Positions 34,128 through 45,742 of a stretch of DNA of 64,000 nucleotides are shown here, in pieces. The notes under the pieces were generated by a model. That model made no database searches and had not been told where the DNA came from. It saw only the letters and a list, made by a program, of their open reading frames with translations. The stretch is taken from NCBI GenBank assembly GCA_904063045.1, contig CAJFCJ010000046.1, forward strand, positions 176,028-240,027, read 5' to 3'. Every line of letters starts with the position of its first letter. The stretch's first letter is position 1. Source of the stretch: Dimorphilus gyrociliatus (Eukaryota; Annelida; Polychaeta; Dinophilidae). Position numbers and translations under genes: made by a program.

Positions 34128-34940
34128 ATAGACTTATAAGATCTTCAAATTCTCTAAAGAATATTTGCTTTCGAAATTGTAATTTAACTGACAAACAATG
34201 TAAAGATATTGGGAATTTGTTTCAATGTTGTTCAAAATTAGAAACATTAGACTTGTCAGATAATGGAGATATGGGAAATGGATTTTTAATTATTAGTGGT
34301 AGACTTCAAAATTCTGCAAATACTTTGAAAGAATTATATTTTCGATCATGTAATTTAAATGAAGAACAGGGTAAAACAATTGCGTCTGTTCTACGAAATT
34401 GTTCCAACATATGTACATTACAACTGTCCGAAAATAGAAACATAAGAAATGGAATATATAGTATTTTTAATGTACTTCATAAATCTTCGAATACTATGAA
34501 GAAATTGGATTTTCGGTCATGCAATCTCAATGAAGGACAAAAGTTCCACTCTTGCTAGTTTGCTGATACAGTGCCCGAAATTGCAATCAATCTATATATC
34601 ACAAAATGAAAATATGGGATATGGAATATTTAATATTTGTGAAGGACTTGAAAAATCAGTAAACACATTAATTGAACTCTCTTTACAGGCATGTAATTTA
34701 AATGAAGAAGATTGTAAAGAGATTGCATATTTGCTGAAAAAGTGTCCAAACATGGAAGTAATTGCACTTTCTTGGAATACAAGCATAAACGATGGAATTT
34801 TTCATATTTGTGATGCACTTCAAAAATCTTCAAATGCTTTGAAAAGTCTTTACTTATATGGATGTAATTTCAAGGAAGAACAAAGTAAAAAGATTAGACT
34901 TCAGCTTCAACATTTTTCAAAGTTAAACATATGGATGTAA

Positions 34941-35134
34941 TTCCTATACATAGAAAAAGAAGGTTGATGATTTGAGCACTTTATATCTAATAAATACCAT
35001 TTATGTCTTGCTAGTTCAACTAATTGATGTCAGTTGTGCGTTTATATTACCATTAGGTTCATCTGTCAGGTCAATTTTTGGCAAGTAATTGATTGGAAAA
35101 AAATGTAGGAGTGGTTTAAATATTATTTATCCTT
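34941..35134. other. 3' flank of the NLR gene
   Basis: No feature; probably 3' UTR or intergenic. Confidence 0.3.
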
Positions 35135-35340
35135 GGATGCGACAGAAAACGTCAACAAATTGCTGCTTTTGCCCTAACCCTAACCCAGCGCTTGGCCGTA
35201 CCTAACCTTTTCCAATAGCCCTAACCCTAAGAGGAGAACCTCCTAAGTACAAATCAGTTTGCTGTATTCTTCTTCCTCACCATATTTCAACTCAAAATCT
35301 AGCCTTCAAATTTCTCATTTATTGACGTTTTCTGTCGATT
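35135..35340 (+). mobile_element. Family F short element, copy 3
   Basis: Left ggatgcgacagaaaacgtca, right gacgttttctgtcgatt; ccctaaccctaaccc at 35172-35186 and ccctaaccctaa near 35219. TCCTTG flanks both sides (7 of 8 bp match when extended), consistent with an 8-bp target duplication. Confidence 0.8.
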
Positions 35341-35539
35341 CCTTGTTTCTTTATAATTATTTTCTAAATTTTCAGTAGTAAATAACTCTTACATTTGTGA
35401 AGTCTTAACCTTTAGCTCTCTCTCTCACTCTGGACATGCTAAACATAAAGCATGTGTTTATACATTATAGCTTATAATGTGTTCATTTAAGATATTTGTA
35501 AATTACAATGACTGAAAATATATTTTGTAAAACAACTAA

Positions 35540-35775
35540 CTTGCTCAAATTCTAAAGGTTTTAACAAATTTCCAATCTCTCTATTGTGTTCAAGATTTTT
35601 CAAAGTATCTGATAAATTTTTAAGTCCTTCACAAATATCCAATAATTCATTTTCCTTTGTTTAATTCAATAATATATATATTGTTTCTATTCTAAAACAA
35701 TTTTTTAGTAGATTTCCAATCTGTCCACCCTGTTTTTCATTTAATTTACAGCAGTGTAGACTAATATGTAGAATG
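35540..35775 (-). pseudogene. LRR relic
   Basis: The minus-strand reading gives LHCCKLNEKQGGQIGNLLKNC, IETIYI, LDICEGLKNLSDTLKNLEH, EIGNLLKPLEF: about 1.5 repeats of the same RNI-type LRR family, without any start, end or neighbouring domain. Confidence 0.55.
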
Positions 35776-36655
35776 AGCCTTTTAAGTTGACCCGACTGTT
35801 CATCCTGCTATGCCAACCTTCTAGACTCTTATTTATTCTAATTGACAAGCCAAGAACTGACTAATTTTCCGGTTTCTACTATCTATCTATCTTCTATATC
35901 TAACATAAAATTTTAGATTCATAAAATAAACATCTTATTTAACTCTGAAAAGAAATCAATATTTAAAAATGAAGACAAACCATTGCCTAATGCCACTCAG
36001 TCAAAATGGTAGAATTCAATATTATGTACATTCAATATGAAGAAAAAAAATCAAAACGTCTTACTTAAAGTGAGTAAAATTATTAAAAACTGGTACATTT
36101 GCTTGTAACAAAATATTGTGGGGTTCTAATAGAAGCGAAAGTGTATTTTTCATTTAGCATTTAGTGGCTAATATTCAATTCTACCAATGTGTATAAGAAC
36201 TTAAAAGTTAGCAATAGCTTTTTCACTTTGATAAGAGTCATTATCTATTCAATATTTTTTTCAAGTGATAACCTAGAAATATAATTTATTAAAGATTTTG
36301 AGTAATATTATATCTCTAGTGAAATTGTAATAAAAGGTATGTACTGTTCACTAGTCTCCTCATAAAGTAAGACTCCAATGTATTAATTCAAAAAAAGTTT
36401 AGGTTCAAGGTCATTTCTTATAATTTTGACCTTGTGGCAGAGATCAGGACTGACAGAACGTTTTTTTCAAATGAGCCAATTACCAATCTTTGTCCAATTG
36501 GCTTTTTCAAAAAACAGTTTTTGATAGCTGCAATCATAAATTAAGTAATTAAATCCAATGGTAATGGTTCATAAATATATGGTTTTAACCTAACCTAGCC
36601 ATTATCTAAATAAGTGTCTGTAAAATACTAATCATCGTGTGTTCTGTTATATTTT
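35776..36655. other. Intergenic, no feature seen
   Basis: No supportable ORF or repeat. If the GPCR remnant downstream was complete, its TM1-TM4 exons should have been here, but I cannot read them. Confidence 0.4.
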
Positions 36656-36659
36656 CAAA

Positions 36660-37553
36660 TTTATAGCATGGAAACACGTGATAACTGGTACTGTCAATTA
36701 GATTCGCAGATGCTCTATGTAGTTCAGTGCCATCAGATTTTGTTGTTTTAAAGCTGAAAAAAAAGAATGGAAATATTTAATTAATAATTTTAATGCAAAA
36801 ACTAAAAAAAAAATTAAATATACTCACAAGTTGAGAAGCCTATAAACTTTTCTAGATAGAAATATGGTCTGGATTTTATTCCAATTAAAGAATAGTACTT
36901 TACACTAAATTCAAAGGCACTTGAACTAGCAGTAAACAATAAGCAACATGAGAAAGAAATAAAAAAAAACTTTTTCTTTTTAGCTCTGCTCAGCAAATTA
37001 TAGTAAAGAAGAAGATTACTTAAATATAGTCTGAAAACAGGTTTTATTTGTTTTATAAATATGAAATTTTTTTAATAGAAAACACTACTCTTCTTTGTGA
37101 AGCTACCAACATAATACCATTTACATTTATGTATGTTTGGCTATTTAGTACTGTTTTACCGAACGCAATAGCCAGTTTATTCTTATATAGTCCTATACTG
37201 AGAGCAATAACAAAACACAGAAAAGCAATTTCTTAAGTATCAAATTCTGTTAGTTTGGGATCTGAAGGCAGGAGTATTAGAGCTCTAACTGCTTTATTAA
37301 TATTTAACTGTTTATTATGGCTAATACCATCTTTTGTGTCTATTTTTATAAAATTGAAGTTTTTATTAATGTTTGAAAAGGTTCATAAAAACTTAACACT
37401 TCCATTTCCGTAGTTTATTAGAAAAGAATTTTTCAGAGTATACATTTCAGTTTGGAGATTATTACAGCATTTTTAAATCAACTAGGAATGAATTTTATCA
37501 ATCTTCTCTTCAATATAATTGTTTGTAAGATTTATTTTTCAATATGCAAATGA
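36660..37553 (+). pseudogene. Rhodopsin-family GPCR remnant (ECL2 to TM7)
   Basis: 36670-36760 reads METRDNWYCQLDSQ, like a second extracellular loop with its conserved Cys. 37100-37230 gives a TM5-like segment (FMYVWLFSTVLPNAIASLFL) and ICL3. A TAA stop interrupts the frame after KAIS (37234-37236). The same frame then reads GRSIRALTALLIFNCLLWLI, a TM6 with the C-x-W/L-P region (CLLWLIP). 37450-37553 reads LEIITAFLNQLGMNFINLL, like TM7. TM1-TM4 are not found. Confidence 0.55.
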
Positions 37554-37680
37554 GGTCATTAAAGGGAATATATATTTTAAATAACTAGGTCATTTCAGTT
37601 CAATAATTCAACTGGAAATTGTACCCTAAACCAGAAATCAAAGATAATTAAACCAAGTTTGTTAATTTCAACAGATAATT

Positions 37681-38011
37681 ATGATTACTTTGATAACAAT
37701 GAAGATTGTTGTAAGTATCTCTCTTTCATTTTCACTCATCATAAATTCAATATCATTCTTGACACTAAGAAGAGAAAATACAACTGTATCATCTTATAAT
37801 TTAACAAAAGTTATAGTAATTAGGTCAATCCTTTTTCAATGTTAAGAAAAAAGGTGGGGGAGAAAATGAATGATTAATGACCTCTGTTTATTATATTTGT
37901 ATACAAATCGCTTAAACTTTCCAGAAGAAGACTATCAATGAAAAATACACAAAACAATTGGAAAAAGAATTCAATCTGGAAATGTTTCAGTCTATTGACT
38001 CCGTCTGTTAA
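37681..38011 (+). CDS. Possible micro-protein gene, two exons, 38 residues
   Basis: Exon 1 (37681-37710) encodes MITLITMKIV; a 214-bp GT-AG intron (gtaagt...ttccag) leads in phase 0 to exon 2 (37925-38011), KKTINEKYTKQLEKEFNLEM and onward, ending at TAA. AATAAA follows within 20 bp (about 38026). The protein would be a short hydrophobic start plus a charged helix. This may be chance, or the 3' end of a longer gene whose 5' exons I cannot see. Confidence 0.3.
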
Positions 38012-38203
38012 AAGTGATAGGATGAATAAATGTGAGTTGTTTGTCTTCTTAATAAATTAGTAATTAGTAAAATCTTATTTATTGAGACTTATTAAGAGTG
38101 CACTATTGTATTTTCTATTTTGACGGGTACACTTCTTCACTTGGCACCAAAGTGGTAGAAACTTAAAACAGTGGAAAGACATATGTTTGGAAGCTTTTCA
38201 TCT

Positions 38204-38995
38204 GGGTTATGGAAAGAATGTCCCATTTTTGGCAAGATCATCCCATTTTTGAAGGAATATCCCTTTTTAAAAAGAAATATTCTATATTTCGGAAATGTGC
38301 TAACATGTATGAAGATACTGATATTTTATAATTATGTAATGGTGCATCATTACATCTGTGAAAGAAAACTAATATATTTAAAGAAAACTAATATGATTTA
38401 AAGTCATCAGGAAAAGTTATTGCTGAAACTGTACTGATTGATTATAGCAAAAAAGCTGATTCACTTCCTAAATTGGAAAATTTACAATGCCTGGCTTCAA
38501 AGGTAAAATTTTCTTTTTACAAAGTACTCAATATTTACATTTACTGTTATGCCTTCTGGAAATTCAAAGAATGACTGATAATTCAATGCCACAGGAAGTA
38601 GTGGTTGATACTGAGAAAGACCTCTGGAAAGCCTTGAAATCTGCTTATCCAGCTGAATTCATAAGAGGATGTGCATTTGATTGAAGCCAAGCAGTGTTTA
38701 GAAAGATTCAACTAAGTTAAATATTTTAATTTAGCTACAATTTCAATGTACAAGATTTACTTTTAGAATTTGGGATACAGTAAAGACTATCAATCGAATA
38801 TGAATAATGGAAGATCAACATTAAGAAAGATATTAGAATTGCTTTTTCTTCCTTCTCCTACCATACCTACAATCTTCAATTTAATTGAGAATGAAATGAA
38901 AACAACAAATAGATATTTGGGACGTTCATTCCATGAGACATTCTTTCCATGGGATGTTTTTTCCAGGTCCCTTTTTCATCAGAATAAGAGATTAG
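38204..38995 (+). mobile_element. MULE-like element E, degenerate, iterated ends
   Basis: The left side has GGAAAGAATGTCCCATTTTTGG and two variants at about 18-bp spacing (GATCATCCCATTTTTG, GAATATCCCTTTTT); the right side has the inverse (GGGATGTTTTTTCC, gagacattctttcc, gggacgttcattcc). Inside, 38595-38680 encodes EVVVDTEKDLWKALKSAYP and RGCAFD-stop-SQAV, and 38770 on NLGYSKDYQSNMNNG with LRKILELLFLPSP: a transposase remnant with a stop in place of the W of FHW. Confidence 0.65.
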
Positions 38996-39114
38996 GAGAA
39001 GGATGAAGCTGATGCATAGACATTTAGAAGGAAAACTGGGGCAGACTATTGTTTACTATAAATGATCAGTGTGCCTCATATTGATCTTACAAAATGGGGT
39101 TGTACATCTGCAAT

Positions 39115-41303
39115 TTAGCAATATAGTATTGCTGTTTCAGTTTATTTGTAAAAATTAATTTTTGTGATATTACTTCTATTTTCGAAAGGTGCAATAAGGA
39201 ATTTTTCCTCAAATGATTCACAAACATAAATTCCACTCTCTGAAGAAGAGAAAGAATTCTGATAGATACATATTTCATTTATCTTCTTTGAATTCAAATT
39301 TACGGTTGTTGTCACTAAGATATCTTCGTTTATACTCTGACCAAGAATTTCAACAATGTAGGGCAAATCTTGTGGCCATGCAACATTGTTTTCTAAAGCA
39401 AATTCTCCAGCAGTTTTTGCACAAACATTGGAAACTGAAAGAAAACATTGTTTTGTAATTGAATAGAAATATTTCAAATATTTGGGAAATACAAACAATC
39501 ATAAGTCATTTCCGTTTTTCCAAAAATATCAATTTCTAATAAGATGTGACTTGATTGAAAATTGATTGTTATACTATCCAAGATAGAGGTTTGAAAAGTT
39601 TTGCACAGTGTATTAATTGATTCAAAATTTCCTACAAATAATTGTGTAGAAAATTTATTTGTAATTAAATTGGTTATCTCAAAGGTAGGGTTTGGTTTTA
39701 ATGTCGCCTCGTGGTTCACTTTAAAAATAGGTACAAAAATACATTCAACCTTCCAGTTCATATTCAATTTTTTCATTGCTTACTTGTCAAACAGAGAGTG
39801 TTTACTAGTGATTTTGCGAACGAAATTTTCCATTTTAAAGCAACAACGAGTACAGATGCGTCACCGAAATATTCATCATTTGTCAAGAAAGAAGCACCTG
39901 GCACAACGATACCGTCGCTTTCATGTTTTACAATTTTATCTTTATGAGAGAAACTCATCACTAAAAGAAAACAATGAGAATTAAAGAAATGCAACCTTTC
40001 TTGTGTATCATTACCATATTTATCGACATTTTTAACTTCTTGTCCATAGATAACTAATTCTGACAGTTGGAATTTGACAGGAAATCCTGGATCTGCTCCA
40101 GTTATTATGTATCTACCAGTTTTAACACTATTACATTTTCTGAATACACTTTCAAACAGTCCATTTTGAGGAGGAGTATAATAATTAAAGCAAACTTCAT
40201 CGGGAAGGGCACCCATTGTATTAGGAATATAGTTAACATAAACAAAACTGTATTTCATTGTATTTGAGCTATCTGAAAATGATGATTTGTGAAGAAGGAC
40301 TGAAGAGAAAATATCCAATTTTTTTATTACCTTGGTTTGCAAGCAACATAATTGCAAACACTTTTACTGTTGTTGGCAACCTAATAACAAGCTTTGGCTT
40401 AGCAAATAAAAGTTTTGTTTCAAAATAGGTAATATAGTCGTTATCAATAGTTTTATTGTAATCTGATTGAGGAGAGGAGTATTCAGATCCAAAGAGATCT
40501 GTTGATTCGATACTTACAGCGGAATAGTCTAGAAAATAAATTACCAGTTTATATTTTAAATTTTTATTATAAATCTTTTGAACAACCTCTCTTCTCTTTA
40601 TACGTTCCAGTAACTTTAATATCGCAAATATGCAAATTAACAGCCTCATCTTGATGTTCAATATAAATAAATGATCCATCCAATGGCGTTCCGCAAAAAT
40701 AACAACCATATTGACTTGATGCAGTTGAACTTGGTGTGATTACTGGATTTGACACAGTTGAACAAACAACTCCTTCGAGTGGATAATCAGAAACCTTGAT
40801 CTTGAAATTTTTCAAATTAACGGCTAAAATAAAATAGTTAAATTAGTGATTTTGATGATTGCAAAAAAGTTTTACAAACCATTTGGACTATTTACATTCA
40901 AAATGCAAACTTTCGTTACAGTATATACTTTTTCAAGATCAACAGTCCACCATGCTTTCCCTTTAGTCTGATTAGTTTTGGAGCATTTTAGAGGCTGGAA
41001 AACAATTTTTAAATTAGTTAAGAGGAAATTTTCGTTTGTTTGAATTTACAAACATCATTTATTTCAATAGTACTATCAGTAGCCAAACTTGCAATGTGAG
41101 GATATGTTGTAGTACTTTGAAATGTCAATTTATTTCTAGCAATATCATCTTCTCCAATTACCAATGGGATAACTATACAACAGAAATAACCATAAAAATC
41201 ATTCAAGTAAGACATTCGAACAAAGTTTTTGAATGTAAAATACAAAATACTTACTGGCAAAGAACATACAGTTAACAAAACTTTTGCAATGCAAACTCTT
41301 CAT
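39115..41303 (-). CDS. Secreted multi-domain F5/8-type (fucolectin-like) protein
   Basis: Minus-strand exons start 41255-41303 (signal peptide MKSLHCKSFVNCMFFA), then 41054-41172, 40880-40994, 40587-40823, 40331-40528 and from 40272 on. The first domain reads NKLTFQSTTTYPHIASLATD, CSKTNQTKGKAWWTVDLEKV, YGCYFCGTPLDGSFIYI, NLHICDIKVTG: the layout of an F5/8 type C or fucolectin-tachylectin (FTP) domain. Its cysteine-glycine pair (CGTPL) and L-H-I-C end are typical. At least two more diverged copies follow (GALPDEVCFNYY, TGRYIITGADPG, LSELVIYGQEV; then SHILLEIDIFGK; then NNVAWPQDLPYIVEI, NEICIYQ). The last exon ends at TAA 39115-39117. The junction at about 39770-39800 is uncertain. Such domains bind glycans or lipids; an extracellular defence or adhesion role is inferred. 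Confidence 0.7.
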
Positions 41304-41529
41304 GATTCAATAGCTAAGTGCAGAAACTTTACGTTTACTTTACATACAAAAATGATCAATATATTAATTGTTGTCGATATAAGTTCCTATAGTATTATTG
41401 AGTTTTGAACAATCTTTATGTCAAACAATAGAAAGATTGTCAGTGTTTTTTCCTGGCTAGCCGATTTTTCCCTATCATTGTTCTAGTTTTTAGTACTAGA
41501 AAATTTCCACTTTTACCTGGGAGCAGGTA
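41304..41529. promoter_or_regulatory. Upstream region of the F5/8 gene
   Basis: No distinct core promoter element is clear; the sequence is AT-rich and ends at a transposon remnant. Confidence 0.25.
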
Positions 41530-41905
41530 AAAGCAACTACAAGTCATAGCAACTCTTTCCAGTCAATGAAAAATAATTGCTTTTTAGTCCATGAGAACGT
41601 CTCTGCAAAGAATATTTATACACAGTTTAAAAGCTATTTTGGGGCTGAAACTCCAAGGGAAGGTTCAGTGAGACGGTGGGTATGTAACATAAAAAAAGGA
41701 AGAGCGAATTTTGAACACTTGCCAAGATCTGGTTGCCAAAAAACATCTGTAACAGATCAAAATGAAGAAGCAGTCAATAGGCTTATCAAGGAAGACCGAA
41801 CAATGTTCTGACCATTCACGCTTAATTCATGTTGAATTTATGGACTATGGTGAAACTATGGTTAACTCCACACAATATGTGGAGATCTTGAAGAGGTTAA
41901 GAAAG
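41530..41905 (+). pseudogene. mariner-type transposase remnant
   Basis: The ORF at 41566-41811 encodes the HTH region (AKNIYTQFKSYFGAETP, GSVRRWVCNIKKGRANFEHL, PRSGCQKTSV, NRLIKEDRT), close to the W-V/F-x2-F/K-G-R, L-x2-x-P-R-S-G-R-P signature of mariner transposases. After a gap 41828-41890 gives YGETMVNSTQYVEILKR, the Y-Y-x-E-V-L-x-x-L block. The catalytic aspartates are deleted. Confidence 0.7.
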
Positions 41906-42075
41906 AGACTATAGGATAAAGCCTAACCTTTTCCTTTCTCTTAACCCTTAGATGAGACTTCCTTCCTGCCCCCTCCCCTACCTCCCTCTAAGTAGAAATT
42001 AGTTGCTGTGTTCCTCTTCCTAACCACTTTTCAATCAAAAATCTAATCTCAAAACTCCTTATTTGTGGACGCCTT
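41905..42075 (+). repeat. Family F element, partial
   Basis: Matches the inner and right portion of family F (gcctaaccttttcctttctc, agaaattagttgctgtgttc, ttatttgtggacgcct). The left end is missing and replaced by the mariner remnant. Confidence 0.65.
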
Positions 42076-42551
42076 ATGTAGCTATTTAATATAATCTCAC
42101 TATGGAAAAACTAGAGTAAATAAACTATTTTTATCGGAAATTTTTCCAATGATGAAAAATCATAAAAGATATTATTGAACATATTTCTATCTCAATAAGA
42201 CAATTCTTTTCTTTTTTTTTCTCTTCTACTTCTTCTGGTTGAAAAAAAAGCAATTGAAAAAATAAACCAATAAATTTCTTTACAATCCTTTGTTTGTAAC
42301 AATGAAACAGGAAAAAATAGACTTTTCCAGTTTTTATTTATATCCTATTGAGTTAACTTATTTTCTAAAAGACAGAAATTCAAATAATCCGAATTCAGGC
42401 CAAAAATGTTCAAGATGTTTTTGGAATTAATTATTAATTCCACAATTGTTCAAGAGTCATTTTAATTTTTAACTTGATTTTAAAAATGGCAAAAAACCTA
42501 AAGAAAAATAATCTCACACAAGGTGGCACCACCTATAGTGTATGATCATAG

Positions 42552-42690
42552 GATGCGACAGAAAACGTCGACAAATTGCTTGTTTTACCCTAGCCCTAAC
42601 TCAGCGTTTGCTTCATACTTAACCGCTTCCTATATCCTTAACCCTAAGAGGAGAGCCTCCTGAGTAGAAATCAGTTGCTTTGTTCTTTGA
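42552..42690 (+). repeat. Family F element, left part
   Basis: Starts ggatgcgacagaaaacgtcg; includes accctagccctaactcag and ccctaagaggagagcctc; the right end is lost at about 42690. Confidence 0.7.
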
Positions 42691-42983
42691 TTTTAAAGAG
42701 AGGCAGTAATTAGAAATTTTTAAAAATTCAAATGAAAGATAAAGTGTTCATCAAGAATTCCGCTTCCGAAATTAAACTTATCTCCTATTAGAGAAGAATT
42801 TATTCAATATGGAAGAATTTTTGGTCACGTGACTGTCATGGATTTTTGTTTTCGTCTGCATTTTTTCTGAGAATAGACGACTAGGAATATTCTGTTGACC
42901 TAGTAAAGTCTATTCTTCTGTGAGGACGTTAGAGAAAATAAATTGAAGATTTTAATATCTAATAATTCAAGATAACTATAACG

Positions 42984-45390
42984 ATGTCGGCTAGGGTAAA
43001 TAAAATTTATTGCGTAATATTCGAAATAATCAATAAGAAAAATTAATGTACATAGTACGAAAGTGTGAATCAAACTGATACACTAGCAGTAACTTTTACG
43101 CATGAACAACAAGTTCAAACATCTCGATGCAAATTAAAATTTCGTAGCTTGGTACCATTTTTGGTTGTTGTTCTCGTAGTAGGCTCCTTTGTAGTTTACT
43201 ACGTAATGTCTGGGTATAGCGTAAAGCCAAAGACAGGCAGCCATTTTATAAATAAACCAAAAATAAAATTAGGTAACATTTTTAAAAATGTACAAGATTC
43301 TTATTTCTTTTAATGGATTATTATTATAGTTGAACAGGACTATGCTAAACTACTTTTTGAAACGTCGGCTAGGACTAGAAGTTTTTGCAAAATTACTCGC
43401 CAAATGGATGAAAGTAAGTAAGACATATAGATAGAGAGAAGAGTGAATGAGTGAATGAATGAGTGGACGAGAGAGAGAGAGAGAGAGAGAAACAATAATA
43501 ATCTATTTATAGAATTTCTTCTCTCCTAAGATGAAGAATTGTATTGGGACATAACAAGCTATGCCTTCAAAAACCTAGAAGAATGCCTAGTACATGGACC
43601 ATCCATTAACATTACTGGATCTTTCTGTATGACTTATACATATAATTCGAAAAACACCAAATTATCAATATCATCTTGACTACAAACTACTCTTTGACAA
43701 ACAATCGAATACGAGAACAATCAACTTTCGTTATGACCGTAACGATTTTCCAGCCAAAACTAAATTTTCCCTTATTTCTTAATGTTGAATTATAATTAGA
43801 TGAAGAATCATGGAGAATTGCATTTAATGTATTTACGCCTTTCGAAAGGAAAGTATTGGAAGGAAATTTAAAAATTAAAAGATTCTTCATCAAAAATTCT
43901 ATGTGCGAAAAAGGAATTTGGGAAAAACCAAAGAAAAGTTGATATAAATTATTTTGAATTTCTAGCTAAAAGCTTATTAAACTATTTATTTTAGTTGATC
44001 AACTCTCTTGCGAATTTATTGACGGTTTGTTCCAAAAATATCAGGTAAAAAGGTGATATGTTTGGAATTTGATTATAAAGATCCTAACGAAATACCGAAT
44101 ATTGATGGTTCTATAACAGTAATATTTTAATAATAATACTGCAATAATGACCTTTTCAACTGAAAAAAAAATTATTAATTATTGACAATTTGTCAAATGG
44201 AATGGAAAGATAATCCATCATTATTAAAACACGTCGATTCCATTGAATATAAATTCACCAACAAGACGCAAATTGAATTTTATTCTTACAGTTCCTCCAA
44301 AAATGTAATCTTTACACGACAGCAAAAAGAAATTAGGTCATGTCTGAAAATATAAAAACTTTCTCATTTTCAACAGATTGAAATTATTCTGAAGCAATTC
44401 AATCATGAAAATGTTAAATTGTATTATGTCGATATTTTAGATGGTTATTGCAGAAATCCATTATTTCCGAGATATGATCGGAAAGTGGAGAGATTAACGT
44501 GTAATTTTAATTGTGGATTATGCGGTTATGAAATATTGAACACAATTTATTCTACTTTTGAACTGCGATATATCAAAAATATAAAAAGACGAAGTAAAAA
44601 TATTGCTCATTTCAATATTCAACATTGAAAGTTTTATCTTTGCAATCTAGGTTATTCTCTATCTTTATTCTTTTCAAATTATCATACAATTAAACATGGC
44701 GTATCAACAATTCTATCACCAAAAATTCAAGAATTCTCATCCGACAAACGCTTTTCAATCAAAATGAAATCGAATAGAAATTTCTCTACAGACAAACTAG
44801 TTGTTTATGTAAAGGATAGATACGAAGATACTTTCAAGTAGGTATTTATTATTTCAACAAAGTAGTTGGTATTTGTTCTTTTGTATTACTATAGGAAAAT
44901 TCAAAATGGAATAAAATATGGTCAAGTCAACATTTCGAAAACTGTTGAACAGGTATTTTTGAAGAGAAAACGGCCCATTTACCCTAACCCTAACCCAACA
45001 TTTAACATGCCAGCATGAATTGAAAATACTTGAATGAAACTTTTCCCAAACCTAAAAATGCCCAAAATCCTACCCTAAAAGCCTACAGGGCCGTTTTATC
45101 TGATAAAGATGTTAATCAAAATTTTCCAATAGATAAAACTGGAATTTAATAGTTCTGATTTTGAATTTTTGAGAATAAATTATAGATCATTTCTCTATTT
45201 CAATAGTTTTACATTGAAATATTTGCCTTGCGAACCAGGTTGGAGTGTTTTTCTTTGGTGTTTTTTGAGTTTTTCTTACCTAAAATTCTTTCCAGTTGAA
45301 GAATGTTATAAGAACAATTATGTTTGCGATTTAAAGATTTTAAAGCGAAAAAGTTCTTTCAATATTCAATCTATTTCATTGATGAGATAA
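42984..45390 (+). CDS. Type II membrane receptor with CUB-like ectodomain (frame uncertain beyond 43.65 kb)
   Basis: Exon 1 is only 12 bp (42984-42995, MSAR). Exon 2 (43056-43272) reads YESVNQTDTLAVTFTHEQQ, then the single membrane segment LVPFLVVVLVVGSFVVYYV with basic residues before it (CKLKFR), giving an N-in/C-out type II topology. Exon 3 is 43330-43413 and exon 4 begins 43531 (EELYWDITSYAFKNLEECLV, GPSINITGSFCMTY). Near 43660 a small deletion relative to the copy at 13.5 kb breaks the frame (HLDYKLLFDKQS continues one base off). Later exons give ECEFIDG-like, YCRNPLFPRYDRKVERL and YSLSLFFSNYH segments, with CUB-like spacing, to a stop at about 45390. The gene may be a recent pseudogene or contain an assembly error. 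Confidence 0.5.
43468..43491 (+). repeat. (GA)n microsatellite
   Basis: About 12 GA units inside an intron of the type II receptor gene, preceded by gtgaatgagtgaatgaatga. Confidence 0.85.
44957..45102. mobile_element. Short MITE in an intron, CCCTAA core
   Basis: AAAACGGCCCATTTACCC at the left mirrors acagGGCCGTTTT at the right. The interior has ccctaaccctaacccaac. The total is about 145 bp, inside an apparent intron of the type II receptor gene. The ends differ from family F, but the core is similar. Confidence 0.6.
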
Positions 45391-45537
45391 TTATCTTTCT
45401 GATATCTAGGTGATGATAAATAAAATGCTAGATAATATGCTCATATTGTGTTATAGCGAAAAACACGTCTAGTCTTTTTCCTCAATAGATATAACTGCAT
45501 TTACTTCTCATGTCCTCCAGCAACTACTTACAAGTAG

Positions 45538-45742
45538 GGCCGTCAGAAAACGTCTCCAAGTGAGATATTTGAAGGCAACATTCTGGGTTGAAAAATGGTT
45601 GGGAGGAGTGAAGTAACTATTCATTTGTAGTAAGGGGATGGGGTTCCATCCAAGAATTACAATTAATTAAAGAGGTTAGGGACAGACTGGGGCTAGGTTA
45701 GGGTAAAACCATGAATTTGGGGACGTTTCTTTCGCATCCTCT
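45538..45742 (-). mobile_element. Family F short element, divergent copy 5
   Basis: Left ggccgtcagaaaacgtctcc, right ggggacgtttctttcgcatc; interior ttagggtaaaaccatg and gaaaaatggttgggaggag match family F reversed. Confidence 0.7.

Larger units (their letters stand above)
29398..34940 (+). pseudogene. CARD-NACHT-LRR (NLR-type) gene, frameshifted and carrying two transposon insertions
   Basis: The N-terminal ORF (29398-29679) looks like a CARD/death-fold domain (LTEKRIISDHFGNF, EAIIELTNVMKNCNFIDVID). In the next frame LGKSFHMKNLMYKLANEEW (29680 on) retains the G-K-S of a Walker A. One base off, VLLIDGADEFHLP (from 29895) is a NACHT Walker B; VPLLAMILMYIW and YHFSFQEYFAAKYL are later NACHT/helical motifs. 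LRRs follow: ISLQACDLHEE at 31090, interrupted at 31149; LKMERINLSDNMNMRNG from 33075; then, after an LTR, SNSLKNICFRNCNLTD to about 34937. Frameshifts occur at about 29680, 29890, 33420 and 34535, and a TGA at 33389. NLRs are intracellular immune sensors; this copy is dead unless the indels are sequencing errors. Confidence 0.75.
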
